Below are positions 33,753 through 41,914 of a stretch of DNA of 64,000 nt, piece after piece (the stretch's first letter is position 1; each line of letters begins with the position of its first letter). The notes under the pieces are model-generated. The model saw nothing but the letters and a program-made list of their open reading frames with translations, was not told where the DNA came from and did not search any database. The stretch is from Cupriavidus oxalaticus (GTDB lineage: Bacteria > Pseudomonadota > Gammaproteobacteria > Burkholderiales > Burkholderiaceae), in contig NZ_CP069812.1 of assembly GCF_016894385.1 (NCBI RefSeq), positions 1,054,001 to 1,118,000 of the forward strand, in the 5' to 3' direction. A program made the position numbers and the translations under genes.

Positions 33753-34189
33753 TGTCAAGCGAATCGCCGGCCGGCGCGCCGTCCGCGGACCAGGCCGCGG
33801 CCCCCCACCTCGACCATCGCGCCTTCGAGGCCTTCGGCATGCGCCAGGTCGACGACGCCAGCATCGACGCCGCGATCGCGCAGGCCGGCGATGCGCTGGT
33901 GTGCGTGTTCTTCTGGGGCGTGGATTGCTTCAATTGCGAGATGGCAAAGAAAGCCATGCTCGCCAACCCGGAGCCGATCCGGGCACTGGACCTGCACTGG
34001 CTGCACGCCAACGTCTATGAGCACCCCGCATTGGGCAAGCGCTTCGGCTTGCACGGCATCCCGGTGTTCATGTTCTTCCAGAACGGCAAGAAGCTGGGCC
34101 GTGCCACCGGCTGGCATGGCCACGGCCAGTTTGCCGCCGCGGTGGCCAATGCCCGGCTGAAGGCCGGCGGCAAGCCGCTGGCGGGATGA
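33752..34189 (+). CDS. Thioredoxin-family protein
   Basis: A 145-residue cytoplasmic thioredoxin-fold protein with a redox motif CFNC at residues 59-62 in the context FFWGVDCFNCEMAKK, and the cis-Pro loop GIPVFMFFQNG further on. No signal peptide is present, although the first 20 residues are Ala/Pro-rich. The start at 33752 follows GGGAG. Orthologues commonly sit between grpE and dnaK in related beta-proteobacteria, where a link to the DnaK machinery has been assumed; here dnaK is missing from the locus. Its substrate is unknown. Confidence 0.85.
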   Translation: MSSESPAGAPSADQAAAPHLDHRAFEAFGMRQVDDASIDAAIAQAGDALVCVFFWGVDCFNCEMAKKAMLANPEPIRALDLHWLHANVYEHPALGKRFGLHGIPVFMFFQNGKKLGRATGWHGHGQFAAAVANARLKAGGKPLAG

Positions 34190-34216
34190 ACCGGCAAGCC
34201 AGGCGGCATCCGGCCT

Positions 34217-35500
34217 CTAGCGCGACAGCGCGTAGCCGATGCGGAACTGCCAGGGCAGCTTGTGGTTGTAGTCGAGCAGGCTTTCGCCATAGCCGACGAA
34301 GTAACCCGCCATCAGGTAACCCGCGGTACCTGGCAGCAGCCGCGCCAGCGGATAGGTGACCTGCGCATCGACGCTGCCGTACCACTTGCGCGTGCCCTTG
34401 CGCAGCGTGGCGGCAAACTCCCAGGAATCCGGACGCCCATAGGCGATGCCCAGGTCCATGTAGCCGCGGTAATGGGCGATGTCCGGGTTGTCGCCCTTTT
34501 CCACGTAGGCATAGAGCTTTGGCGCGACGCGCCAGTGCCAGTCGTTCTGGTCGCCGATGTAAAACGTCGGCTTGACGAACACGGTGTTGATGCTGCGCGA
34601 CTCGTCGCCGCTGCGGCCGTTGGACTCGTGCTCCACGCCGGCCGCCAGCGACAGCCGGCTGAAGGCGCGGTTGCGCACGCCGGTATCTGACAGGTAGTAG
34701 AACAGGCTCGGCCGGTAGTTGGTGTCGCGGAACGGCTTGGACTGCTCCGACAGGTCCCACAGCGAGAACTGGGTGAAGCCGAGGTAGAGGTTGTCGAACA
34801 GGCTTTTGGATGCCGGGTCCTCGCCCTGGAAGATCCGGTACTTGAAGCTGAACTGGAACTTCGCGTTGGCGCCATCGTGCGCACCGACGGTGAAGTACAT
34901 CGGGTCGTAGAAGGACAGGCGCGCGCTGTCGCGCAGGTCCGCCGGCGCCGGCGCGGTGGCGCTTGCGCTGGTCACTGGCGTGACGGGAGCCGGGGTCGCC
35001 TCAGCGGCTTCGCCAGCAGGCCCCGGCGTGGCGGCTACCGCGGGCGGGGAGGCGGTGGCCGCCTCGCCCGGCTGGGGCAGCCGGTTCAGCGTGACCAGCA
35101 CCGGCGCGGCGTCGATGCCGGTCGCATCCAGCCGCACCTGGCCGCGCAGCTGCGGCGGCAGGGTCACGGTGTAGCGGATGGCACGGTGCTCGCCGCGGCG
35201 CAGGTTGACCATGGCGGGTCCGGATACCTCGCGCCACAGTACCAGCCGTACCGGCGCCTGCATTTCGCTCGACGCGGTGACTTCCAGCGTATCGGGGATC
35301 CGGTAGCGGCGCGTCGCGCCGTCGGCGCTGACCACCAGCGTCAGCGTCAGCGGCTGGTTGCCGTCGATCACGCGTGGCGGCTGCAGCAGCGCCACGCCGG
35401 CGTGTGCGGCCAGGGGCCAGGCGAACGCCAGGGACAGGCAAAGGGGGGCGACGGCGCGGCTGGCAGGCGCCAGCCGGCGGGGCAGGGTCAATCGGGACAT
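34217..35500 (-). CDS. pldA: Outer-membrane phospholipase A
   Basis: OMPLA is a beta-barrel enzyme that hydrolyses phospholipids misplaced in the outer leaflet. The catalytic His-Ser pair appears in HESNGRSGDESRS, followed by VFVKPTFYIG as in known enzymes. The 427-residue product has a signal peptide ending near AHA (residue 34) and an extra N-terminal domain of about 170 residues, a beta-rich module then an Ala/Pro/Thr linker, before the barrel begins at LSFYDPMYF. E. coli OMPLA (about 290 residues) lacks this module. It is a single gene on the minus strand; start 35500 is the first ATG giving a clean signal peptide. Confidence 0.92.
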   Translation of the reverse strand: MSRLTLPRRLAPASRAVAPLCLSLAFAWPLAAHAGVALLQPPRVIDGNQPLTLTLVVSADGATRRYRIPDTLEVTASSEMQAPVRLVLWREVSGPAMVNLRRGEHRAIRYTVTLPPQLRGQVRLDATGIDAAPVLVTLNRLPQPGEAATASPPAVAATPGPAGEAAEATPAPVTPVTSASATAPAPADLRDSARLSFYDPMYFTVGAHDGANAKFQFSFKYRIFQGEDPASKSLFDNLYLGFTQFSLWDLSEQSKPFRDTNYRPSLFYYLSDTGVRNRAFSRLSLAAGVEHESNGRSGDESRSINTVFVKPTFYIGDQNDWHWRVAPKLYAYVEKGDNPDIAHYRGYMDLGIAYGRPDSWEFAATLRKGTRKWYGSVDAQVTYPLARLLPGTAGYLMAGYFVGYGESLLDYNHKLPWQFRIGYALSR

Positions 35501-35663
35501 GGTGCTGGGCACCGCGGGGCGCGGCTGGAACGGCGCGCTGCGGCATTGGGAAATTTCGGAACCCGCAAAGCCTACCACGCGGTAGAAAGCGGGTTGTGAC
35601 GAAATGTACGCAACCGTTAGAGACGGTTAGCAAAGCTGCTGGCAGCCAGCCAGCGTGGCAGGC

Positions 35664-36095
35664 TCAGCGCATCGCGCGCCGGCGCACGCTGTCGACGTAT
35701 TGGTCGCCGTCCGGCGGCAGGCCGCTGCGCTGTGCCTGCCACAGCATCTCGCCCAGGCACTCCATCACCTGGTGCTGGGCCTCGTGCGGCGAATCGAGCC
35801 GGCGCGCAAGCGCCTCGTAAGCCTCGCGGATGCCGCGTGGCTGGTCGACCGAGACCTGTTCCGAGATCGACAGGTGCATCGCCAGGTGCAGGAAGGGGTT
35901 GGTCTGGCCTTGCTCGGGGGTGTAGTCCTGCGTCAGCGCGCCTTCGGTGTCGCGCAGCAGGTCGTGGTACTCGGGATGCTCGCCGATCCAGTCGACGGCG
36001 ATGGCTTCCAGCGGCGTCAGCACGCTGCCCGCGATCTGCTTCTGCCAGGCTTCGCAGAAGAAACGGCGGACTTCTTCTCGTGAGGGATTAAACAT
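35664..36095 (-). CDS. DUF1841 family protein
   Basis: A 143-residue soluble protein beginning MFNPSREEVRRFF, which I recognise as the DUF1841 family of beta- and gamma-proteobacteria. The conserved LHLAMHLSISEQVSVDQPRGI core (residues about 70-90) is present. The function is not known. The ORF can be extended to 36233, but the extra residues read through the promoter region of the divergent DMT transporter gene, so ATG 36095 is used. No signal peptide or membrane segment. Confidence 0.85.
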   Translation of the reverse strand: MFNPSREEVRRFFCEAWQKQIAGSVLTPLEAIAVDWIGEHPEYHDLLRDTEGALTQDYTPEQGQTNPFLHLAMHLSISEQVSVDQPRGIREAYEALARRLDSPHEAQHQVMECLGEMLWQAQRSGLPPDGDQYVDSVRRRAMR

Positions 36096-36186
36096 GGTGG
36101 CGCCATTGTAAACGAGGGGCGCGGCGAGCGCTGGCGCCTCCGCGCCGCCAAGTAGAATGCGGGATCGCCGACTTCCCGCCACCTTC

Positions 36187-37128
36187 ATGACCGCCTCTGC
36201 CTCCACCGCCGCCCAGGAACAGGCCCGCGCCAAGCTTGCCGGCGTGCTGCTGATCGCGGTGTCGGCCAGCGCCTTCGGCGCGATGGCGATCTTTGCGCGC
36301 TTTGCCTATGCGGCCGGTGCCGACGTCTACGGCCTGCTGCTCGTACGTTTCGTGCTCGCGGCGGGAGCGCTGGCGTGGGTGATGCGCACGCGCGGCATCG
36401 GCCTGCCGCCGTGGCGGCGCGTGCTGGCGCTGGCGGCGATGGGAGGCATCGGCTACGTTGGCCAGTCGTTCTGCTTTTTCAGCGCGCTGAACCATGCGCA
36501 GGCCAGCCTGGTGGCGCTGCTGCTGTACCTGTACCCGCTGTTCGTGACGATCCTGGCCGCGGTGTTCCTGAAAGAGCGGCTGACCACGGCGGCCGTGATC
36601 GCGCTGGTGCTGTGCTCGGTGGGAGCGGGGCTGACGGTGGGCGGCGGCGAGGGTTCGCCGCTGGGCATCGCGCTGGGGCTGGCGGCGGCGGTGATCTATT
36701 CGGTCTACATCATCGTCGGCGCGCGCGTGACCGCCGGCGTCAACCCGATCGCCACGACCACGGTGATCTGCACCGCGGCCGCGCTGGTCTACGGCGCGGT
36801 CGGCCTGCTGCGCCTTGGCGCGGGCGTGCCGCCGCAGTTCCCGGCGAGCGCCGGCGGCTGGCTGGCGCTGGCGGCGATCGCGCTGCTGTCGACGGTGCTG
36901 GCGATCCTGACCTTCTTTGCCGGGCTGCAACGGCTCGGCGCGGCGCAGGCTTCGATGCTGTCGACGCTCGAACCGGTGGTCACGGTGCTGCTGGCGGCGT
37001 TGCTGCTGGGCGAGCATGTCGGCGGCACGCAGGCGCTGGGCGGCGGGCTGATCCTGGCCGGGGTGCTGTGGCTGACGCGGCGCAGCAGCGCGCCGGCGCC
37101 GGCCCGCAGCGACATGCAAGAGAATTGA
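36187..37128 (+). CDS. DMT-superfamily (EamA) transporter
   Basis: A 313-residue inner-membrane protein with ten predicted hydrophobic segments in two EamA repeats, each ending with a helix-breaking Gly/Pro pattern ([20 protein letters not shown] in the first and [20 protein letters not shown] in the second). These are drug/metabolite exporters; the substrate cannot be predicted. The start at 36187 gives a short cytoplasmic tail before helix one. The flanking genes (DUF1841 divergent, nitroreductase downstream) give no substrate hint. Confidence 0.88.
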   Translation: MTASASTAAQEQARAKLAGVLLIAVSASAFGAMAIFARFAYAAGADVYGLLLVRFVLAAGALAWVMRTRGIGLPPWRRVLALAAMGGIGYVGQSFCFFSALNHAQASLVALLLYLYPLFVTILAAVFLKERLTTAAVIALVLCSVGAGLTVGGGEGSPLGIALGLAAAVIYSVYIIVGARVTAGVNPIATTTVICTAAALVYGAVGLLRLGAGVPPQFPASAGGWLALAAIALLSTVLAILTFFAGLQRLGAAQASMLSTLEPVVTVLLAALLLGEHVGGTQALGGGLILAGVLWLTRRSSAPAPARSDMQEN

Positions 37129-37216
37129 ACGGGTCGGTCAAAGGCGCTGGCGCGGCATATCCCGGTCCTTGGGTAGAATCGCGGCTTCTGACATTTCTTG
37201 GATAGGAAAGAGCCGC

Positions 37217-37804
37217 ATGTCCCAGATCGACCAAGCCGCGCTGGCGCAACTGTTCACCGAGGCCCGCACCCACAGCGTGTGGCAGGACCGGCACGTGGAC
37301 GACGCCGTCCTGCACCAGATCTATGACGCGATGAAGTTCGGCCCGACCGCTGCCAACAGCGGCCCGGCCCGCATCGTCTTCGTCAAGAGCGCGGCCGAGA
37401 AGGCGCGCCTGGTGGAATGCGTGTCGGCCGGCAACGTCGACAAGACCCGCTCGGCGCCGGTCACCGCGATCATCGCCTTCGACAAGGCCTTCCACGACCA
37501 GCTGCCGCGCCTGTTCCCGCACGCCGACGCGCGTGCCTGGTATGCCGGCAACGACGAGAAAATCGCCCGCGACGCCCTGATGAACAGCTCGCTGCAAGGC
37601 GGCTACTTCATCCTGGCCGCACGTGCGCTGGGCCTGGATTGCGGCCCGATGGGCGGTTTCGACGCCGACAAGGTCAACGCGGCCTTCTTCCCCGATGGCA
37701 AGTGGTCGGTCAACTTCCTGGTCAACCTGGGCTATGGCGTTGCCGACAAGGTGTATCCGCGCCTGCCGCGCCTGTCGTTCGACGAAGCCTGCCGCATCGT
37801 CTGA
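37217..37804 (+). CDS. Nitroreductase-family protein, malonic semialdehyde reductase-like (RutE)
   Basis: A 195-residue FMN-dependent oxidoreductase. The N-terminal [20 protein letters not shown] segment and the later [22 protein letters not shown] motif are those of the RutE/HadB branch of nitroreductases, which reduce malonic semialdehyde in pyrimidine breakdown or detoxify other substrates. The start at 37217 follows GGAAAG; an upstream ATG at 37169 overlaps the likely promoter. No other rut genes are nearby, so the physiological substrate is uncertain. Confidence 0.85.
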   Translation: MSQIDQAALAQLFTEARTHSVWQDRHVDDAVLHQIYDAMKFGPTAANSGPARIVFVKSAAEKARLVECVSAGNVDKTRSAPVTAIIAFDKAFHDQLPRLFPHADARAWYAGNDEKIARDALMNSSLQGGYFILAARALGLDCGPMGGFDADKVNAAFFPDGKWSVNFLVNLGYGVADKVYPRLPRLSFDEACRIV

Positions 37805-37820
37805 CGATTAACCATTGTCG

Positions 37821-37844
37821 TTTCCGCCTGCGCGGGAATGACGG
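37821..37844. repeat. REP-like palindromic element
   Basis: TTTCCGCCTGCGCGGGAATGAC on the plus strand is the GTCATTCCCGCG-type interspersed palindrome seen between genes in many proteobacteria. It lies between two convergent genes and may act as a weak terminator. Confidence 0.5.
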
Positions 37845-37877
37845 TAGTGCTTGCCTTGATTCCGGCGCGCGGCTACG

Positions 37878-38603
37878 TCAGGCAGTCCATTCCTGCACCG
37901 GATGGCAGGCGAGATAACGCCCGGGTGCGGCAATGCCGAGCCGCGCGCGGGCAGCGTCGAGCGGTTCGTGCAACAGCTTTTCATAGTCCTCGCCCAGCAG
38001 CCACGCGGCGCGGCGTCCCAGCCGGTAGCCCTCCAGCACGGCGCGCGCAAAGGCCAGGCTGCCGGTCACGCGCAGGCTTTTCAGCGACGCCGCGATGGCG
38101 ATGAAGGCCCATCCCTTGCCGCCGGTCTGCGCGTAGCTGAATGCCACCAGCGCGGCTTCGCCAAGGCTTTCGTCGGCGCGGTAGCCGGTGAGCACATGCC
38201 AGATGTCGTGGATGTCGCGGGTACGCCGGCCGAACCACATGTACGCGTCCTCGATCACCGGCTCCTGGTCGAGGTTGGAGACCTTGGCCAGCCCGTCCGC
38301 GCTGTAGCCGGTGTGTTCCAGGAACGCGCGATACGCCGCGCCGACCGTGCCCGGGGCGAAGCTGGCGATATAGGCGGGATCGGACAGGCGCCCGGCCAGT
38401 TCGATGCGCTGGTAGACCATGCGCCTGCCATCGGGCGTGGACAGCAGGCGGCCGAAGTTGCGCGGCATCGACGGGCCGTTCAGCGCGCGCATGATGCGGA
38501 ACACCTGCTCGGTGTCGTTGCCGTTCGCCAGCAGCTTGCGCACGGCCCGGAACGCGGCGAAGACATCCTGCTTGTAGGGATTGGAGGCGGTCGGGGTGGT
38601 CAT
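37878..38603 (-). CDS. COQ4-family protein
   Basis: A 241-residue homologue of COQ4, the ubiquinone biosynthesis organiser recently linked to oxidative decarboxylation of the quinone ring. The family metal site HDxxHx11E is intact (HDIWHVLTGYRADESLGE). Bacterial COQ4-like proteins are often not part of ubiquinone synthesis itself. Here the gene is the third of a leftward set after a Baeyer-Villiger monooxygenase and an alpha/beta hydrolase, only 36 bp behind the latter, so a catabolic or membrane-associated role with those enzymes is likely. No signal peptide. Confidence 0.82.
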   Translation of the reverse strand: MTTPTASNPYKQDVFAAFRAVRKLLANGNDTEQVFRIMRALNGPSMPRNFGRLLSTPDGRRMVYQRIELAGRLSDPAYIASFAPGTVGAAYRAFLEHTGYSADGLAKVSNLDQEPVIEDAYMWFGRRTRDIHDIWHVLTGYRADESLGEAALVAFSYAQTGGKGWAFIAIAASLKSLRVTGSLAFARAVLEGYRLGRRAAWLLGEDYEKLLHEPLDAARARLGIAAPGRYLACHPVQEWTA

Positions 38604-38615
38604 GGCAGAGATCCG

Positions 38616-38645
38616 TGAGTCAGCATGAGTCAGCGTGCGTCAGGC
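38616..38645. repeat. Three tandem 10-bp units between hydrolase and COQ4-like genes
   Basis: TGAGTCAGCA, TGAGTCAGCG and TGCGTCAGGC are direct repeats that include the hydrolase stop codon. They fill the short gap between the two genes. Confidence 0.65.
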
Positions 38646-39620
38646 GAACTGCGCCGGGGCGGTGGCCGGGGCATGCAACGGCGCGGCGGCGTCGCGCACA
38701 AAGTCGACACAGGTGTCGATGGCGGTGACCGGCAGCATATGGCCGCCGTCCACCAGCGCCAGCGTGGCGCCCGGCACGCTGGCCGCCAGCGCTTCGCCAT
38801 GCTCGGCAAAGTCGAGGATGCGGTCATCGCGGCCAAACAGCACGCTCACCGGCACGCGCAGCGAGCCATAGTGCGGCAGCATGGCCGGCAGGCTTCGCGC
38901 GGCACCGATCAGGTCTTCGGCAGCGGCGAGGAAATGGGAGGGCCGCAGCGCCAGCAGGCCGCCGCCCCGGGTCGGGAAGTCGAGCGGGAACGGGTCGGGA
39001 CCGAACACGATCTCCATGACGTCTTCACGGCGCCGTTCCGACATCGGCACCACCAGCGTCCACGCCAGCAGCCGGCGCAAGGCGCCCGGCACGGTCATCG
39101 CCTGGAACACCGGCGAAACCGCCTTGGGCGGATGGGTGAGCGGCGCGATCAGCGCCAGGCCGCCGACGCGCCCCGGGTGATGGATGGCCAGTGCCAGCGC
39201 GATCGCGCCGCCAAGCGAGTGGCCGACCACCAGCGGTTTCTCCAATCCAAGCTGGCTGCACAGCGCCGCAAGCGCATCGGCCTGTGCCGGCAAATCCGCT
39301 GCGGTGCCTGCCACGCGCGTCGAGTGGCCCGCGCCGGGGCGGTCGACGGCGATCACGCGGAAGTGGCGGGCGAGCGGTTCGATCATGCCGTAGCCGAAGT
39401 TCTCCAGCTGACCCGACAGGCCGTGCACCAGCAGCACGGCGGGCCCCTGGCCGCGCTCGATCACGTGCAGCCGCGCGCCGGGCACGTCGACAAAGCGTCC
39501 ACGCGGCGGCATTGCGGCCTCGATGCGCCGGACGGTGCGCAGCGTGTACAGCCATAGCGCCGCGCCCACCACCACGAGCACAGCGATCAGCAGGCCAAGG
39601 ACGGTCAGGGCAATAGTCAC
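38640..39620 (-). CDS. Membrane-anchored alpha/beta hydrolase
   Basis: A 326-residue hydrolase. GTG at 39620 overlaps the monooxygenase stop (GTGA) and has GAGGTG upstream; the much longer open frame to 40298 lies antiparallel-in-register over the monooxygenase and is rejected. An N-terminal hydrophobic helix (LTVLGLLIAVLVVVGAALWLY core) would anchor it. The fold signatures are HGLSGQ (oxyanion side), the nucleophile elbow GHSLGG, an acid in FGRDDRI and the final His in DGGHMLP. In an operon with a Baeyer-Villiger monooxygenase, an esterase or lactonase splitting the ester product is the natural role, inferred from context. Confidence 0.85.
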   Translation of the reverse strand: MTIALTVLGLLIAVLVVVGAALWLYTLRTVRRIEAAMPPRGRFVDVPGARLHVIERGQGPAVLLVHGLSGQLENFGYGMIEPLARHFRVIAVDRPGAGHSTRVAGTAADLPAQADALAALCSQLGLEKPLVVGHSLGGAIALALAIHHPGRVGGLALIAPLTHPPKAVSPVFQAMTVPGALRRLLAWTLVVPMSERRREDVMEIVFGPDPFPLDFPTRGGGLLALRPSHFLAAAEDLIGAARSLPAMLPHYGSLRVPVSVLFGRDDRILDFAEHGEALAASVPGATLALVDGGHMLPVTAIDTCVDFVRDAAAPLHAPATAPAQFA

Positions 39621-41182
39621 GATTGCACCTCGCTGGCGGCAACGGCCGGCACGGTAGTGGTTTCGGCAGGGCCCTGGCTGTCCCGGCGGGGCCGGCCAGC
39701 CTGCGTGGACGAAGGCACGACATCGAATTGCAGCACGCCGTCGGCGATGCGCCCGTGCCGGATCGTCAGCATGTCTTTCAGGTAGTTCTGATAGACGCGC
39801 CATGGCTTGCGGTCGCCTTGACGGGGCAGCACGGTGGCGGCGCGTTGCACATAGCCCGAAGTGAAATCCAGGAACGGCGTGGGTTGCATGCCGGCCGGCG
39901 CGCGCGCCATCGCCACGCGGTGGCCATGGCGATCCATATGGCGCAGCAGGCGGCAAACGTACTCGGCCGTCAGGTCGGCCTTGAGCGTCCAAGAGGCGTT
40001 GGTGTAGCCGAAGGCGAGCACCAGGTTGGGCACGCCGCTCAGCATCATCCCCTTGTACGCGTACGACTCGGCGGGGCGGCGCGGCTCGCCGTCGACGCTC
40101 ACCGCGATGTCGCCCAGCATGTTCAGCTTCAGCCCGGTGGCTACGACGACGGTATCCGCGGCGAGCGTCTTGCCGCTGGCCAGCACGATGCCGTCTTTGG
40201 TGAACCGGTCGATGGTATCGGTCTCCACCGTGGCACGGCCCTCGCGGATGGCGCCGAACAGGTCGCCATCGGGCACCAGGCACAGGCGCTGGTCCCACGG
40301 GTTGTAGCGGGGCGTGAGATGCCTGGTGACGTCGAAACCCGGCGCCAGCTGCGCCGCCGCCATGCCGATCAGCTTTTCCCGGGTGCGCTCCGGCCGCCGC
40401 CGTGCCAGCTGGAAGAACATCATGCCGAGCAGCACGTTCTTCCAGCGCGTGGCACCGTAGGCCAGCCGCTCGGGCAGCAGGCGGCGCAGCTGGCGGGCGA
40501 TCGCGTCCTCGGCGGGGCGCGTCACGATGTAGGTGGGCGAGCGTTGCAGCATGGTGACGTGCGCGGCGCGCTTTGCCATCTCCGGCACCAGCGTCACCGC
40601 GGTGGCGCCGCTGCCGATCACCACCACGCGCTTGCCGCCGTAGTCGAGCGATTCGTCCCAGAACTGCGGATGCACAATGCGACCGCGGAACCTTTCCTCG
40701 TCGGCAAACGCCGGGCGATGGCCTTCGGCATAGCTGTAATAGCCGGCGCAGACATAAAGCAAGCGGGCGCGCAGGCGCAAACGGCTGTGATCCGTCGTGC
40801 GCTCGGCTTCCACCGTCCAGCAGGCCGCGGCGCTGTCCCAGGCGGCGCTGACGACCTTGTGGCCGAAGCGGATATGCGGCGTGATGCCGGCTTCGTCGGC
40901 GGTCTCGCGGATATAGGCGCGGATCGACGGCCCGTCGGCGATGGCCCTGGCGCCGCGCCAGGGCTTGAAGCGGTAGCCCAGCGTGTACATGTCCGAGTCG
41001 GAACGGATGCCGGGGTAGCGGAACAGGTCCCAGGTGCCGCCGATGGCGTCGCGGGCTTCCAGGATGGCGTAGCGCTTGCCGGGGCAGCGCATCTGCAGGT
41101 GGCGCGCGGCGCCGATGCCGGACAGGCCGGCGCCTACGATCAGGACATCCAGCACGGCATCATCGGGGTGGGGTGCGGTCAT
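39617..41182 (-). CDS. FAD-dependent Baeyer-Villiger-type monooxygenase
   Basis: A 521-residue flavoprotein. The FAD Rossmann motif is VGAGLSGIG, followed by GGTWDLFRYPGIRSDSDMYT as in EthA and related enzymes. The Baeyer-Villiger fingerprint FxGxxxHxxxW is exact (FRGRIVHPQFW), and the NADPH Rossmann motif follows (VIGSGATAVT). These enzymes turn ketones into esters or lactones with O2 and NADPH. ATG 41182 is chosen; 41191 is also possible, while 41218 lies inside the operator palindrome. It leads an operon with a hydrolase and a COQ4-like gene and is divergent from a TetR gene, an arrangement like mycobacterial ethA-ethR. Confidence 0.9.
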   Translation of the reverse strand: MTAPHPDDAVLDVLIVGAGLSGIGAARHLQMRCPGKRYAILEARDAIGGTWDLFRYPGIRSDSDMYTLGYRFKPWRGARAIADGPSIRAYIRETADEAGITPHIRFGHKVVSAAWDSAAACWTVEAERTTDHSRLRLRARLLYVCAGYYSYAEGHRPAFADEERFRGRIVHPQFWDESLDYGGKRVVVIGSGATAVTLVPEMAKRAAHVTMLQRSPTYIVTRPAEDAIARQLRRLLPERLAYGATRWKNVLLGMMFFQLARRRPERTREKLIGMAAAQLAPGFDVTRHLTPRYNPWDQRLCLVPDGDLFGAIREGRATVETDTIDRFTKDGIVLASGKTLAADTVVVATGLKLNMLGDIAVSVDGEPRRPAESYAYKGMMLSGVPNLVLAFGYTNASWTLKADLTAEYVCRLLRHMDRHGHRVAMARAPAGMQPTPFLDFTSGYVQRAATVLPRQGDRKPWRVYQNYLKDMLTIRHGRIADGVLQFDVVPSSTQAGRPRRDSQGPAETTTVPAVAASEVQS

Positions 41183-41203
41183 GTCGGGCATCCGGGCGAG
41201 TGG

Positions 41204-41233
41204 CGCTTCTGACAACATAGGTTGTCAGAAGCG
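41204..41233. promoter_or_regulatory. 13-bp perfect inverted repeat, likely TetR operator
   Basis: CGCTTCTGACAAC and its exact complement flank ATAG. It lies between the divergent monooxygenase and TetR starts. Further TGACA half-sites follow at 41237 and 41249, with TGTCA at 41262, so several dimers might bind. TetR regulators of divergent operons normally bind such sites. Confidence 0.75.
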
Positions 41234-41234
41234 A

Positions 41235-41268
41235 TATGACAAGGCATCTGACAATAGGGAATGTCATA
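41235..41268. promoter_or_regulatory. Second, spaced inverted repeat before the TetR gene
   Basis: TATGACA and TGTCATA arms with a 20-bp spacer that contains another TGACA. It ends at the TetR start and could mediate autoregulation. Confidence 0.45.
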
Positions 41269-41895
41269 ATGGCGCGCATGACCACCGAGCTCACTCCCGC
41301 ACGCCGCTACCGCGGCGCCGAAGCCGAGGAACGGCGCGCCCAGCGCCGGGGCCAGCTGATTGCCGCGGCGGTGCAGGTCTATGGCGAGCGTGGCTACCAG
41401 AACGCTACGGTCAAGGCCGTGTGCGAGGCCGCGGGCCTGACCGAGCGCTATTTCTACGAGTCATTCGCCAACAGCGAGGCGCTGCTGCTGGCGTCGTTCC
41501 AGGCTGTTACCCACCGCTTGCTGCAGACTCTGGCCCGCGCCGGGGAGTCGGCAGGCGGCGACGGCCCCAACCGGGCGCTGGCGATGCTGCGCGCCTATTT
41601 CGGGGCCCTGCAATGCGAGCCGCGTTCGGCGCGGGTGTTCCTGGTGGAGATCCGCGGCGTCAGCAAGCTGGTCGATGGCGCACTGGCGGATTCGCTGAGC
41701 GAATTTGGCGGCCTGCTGGCGCAAGCGCTGCTGCCGCCGGGGCGGCAACTCGATCCGTTGCTGACAGCCGGCGTGGCGGGCGGGGTCATCCATGTCGCGC
41801 TGCGCTGGATCGGACAGGGCTACATGCCCGACGTCGAGGTGGTGGCGCGCACGGCGCTGCAACTGGCCATGGTGCTGGCGCGCGAGCCGGACTAA
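41269..41895 (+). CDS. TetR-family regulator of the monooxygenase operon
   Basis: A 208-residue regulator. The N-terminal helix-turn-helix is typical (RRGQLIAAAVQVYGERGYQ, then VKAVCEAAGLTERYFYESFANSEALLLA). The C-terminal ligand domain is not matched to a known inducer. The start at 41269 follows AGGGA; a second ATG lies three codons on. The gene is divergent from the monooxygenase-hydrolase-COQ4-like operon and separated by two inverted repeats, so it probably represses both itself and that operon until a ketone or lipid-like inducer binds (inference). Confidence 0.88.
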   Translation: MARMTTELTPARRYRGAEAEERRAQRRGQLIAAAVQVYGERGYQNATVKAVCEAAGLTERYFYESFANSEALLLASFQAVTHRLLQTLARAGESAGGDGPNRALAMLRAYFGALQCEPRSARVFLVEIRGVSKLVDGALADSLSEFGGLLAQALLPPGRQLDPLLTAGVAGGVIHVALRWIGQGYMPDVEVVARTALQLAMVLAREPD

Positions 41896-41914
41896 GGGCC
41901 GCCGCCAGGGCAGC

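Noticed and set aside
37821..37844. Inverted repeat as an insertion sequence remnant
   Set aside because: Too short, no transposase or target duplication; it fits an interspersed REP-like element.
38640..40298. 552-residue hydrolase frame extending into the monooxygenase gene
   Set aside because: The extension overlaps 680 bp of monooxygenase coding sequence and has no family features; GTG 39620 with a ribosome binding site explains the hydrolase.
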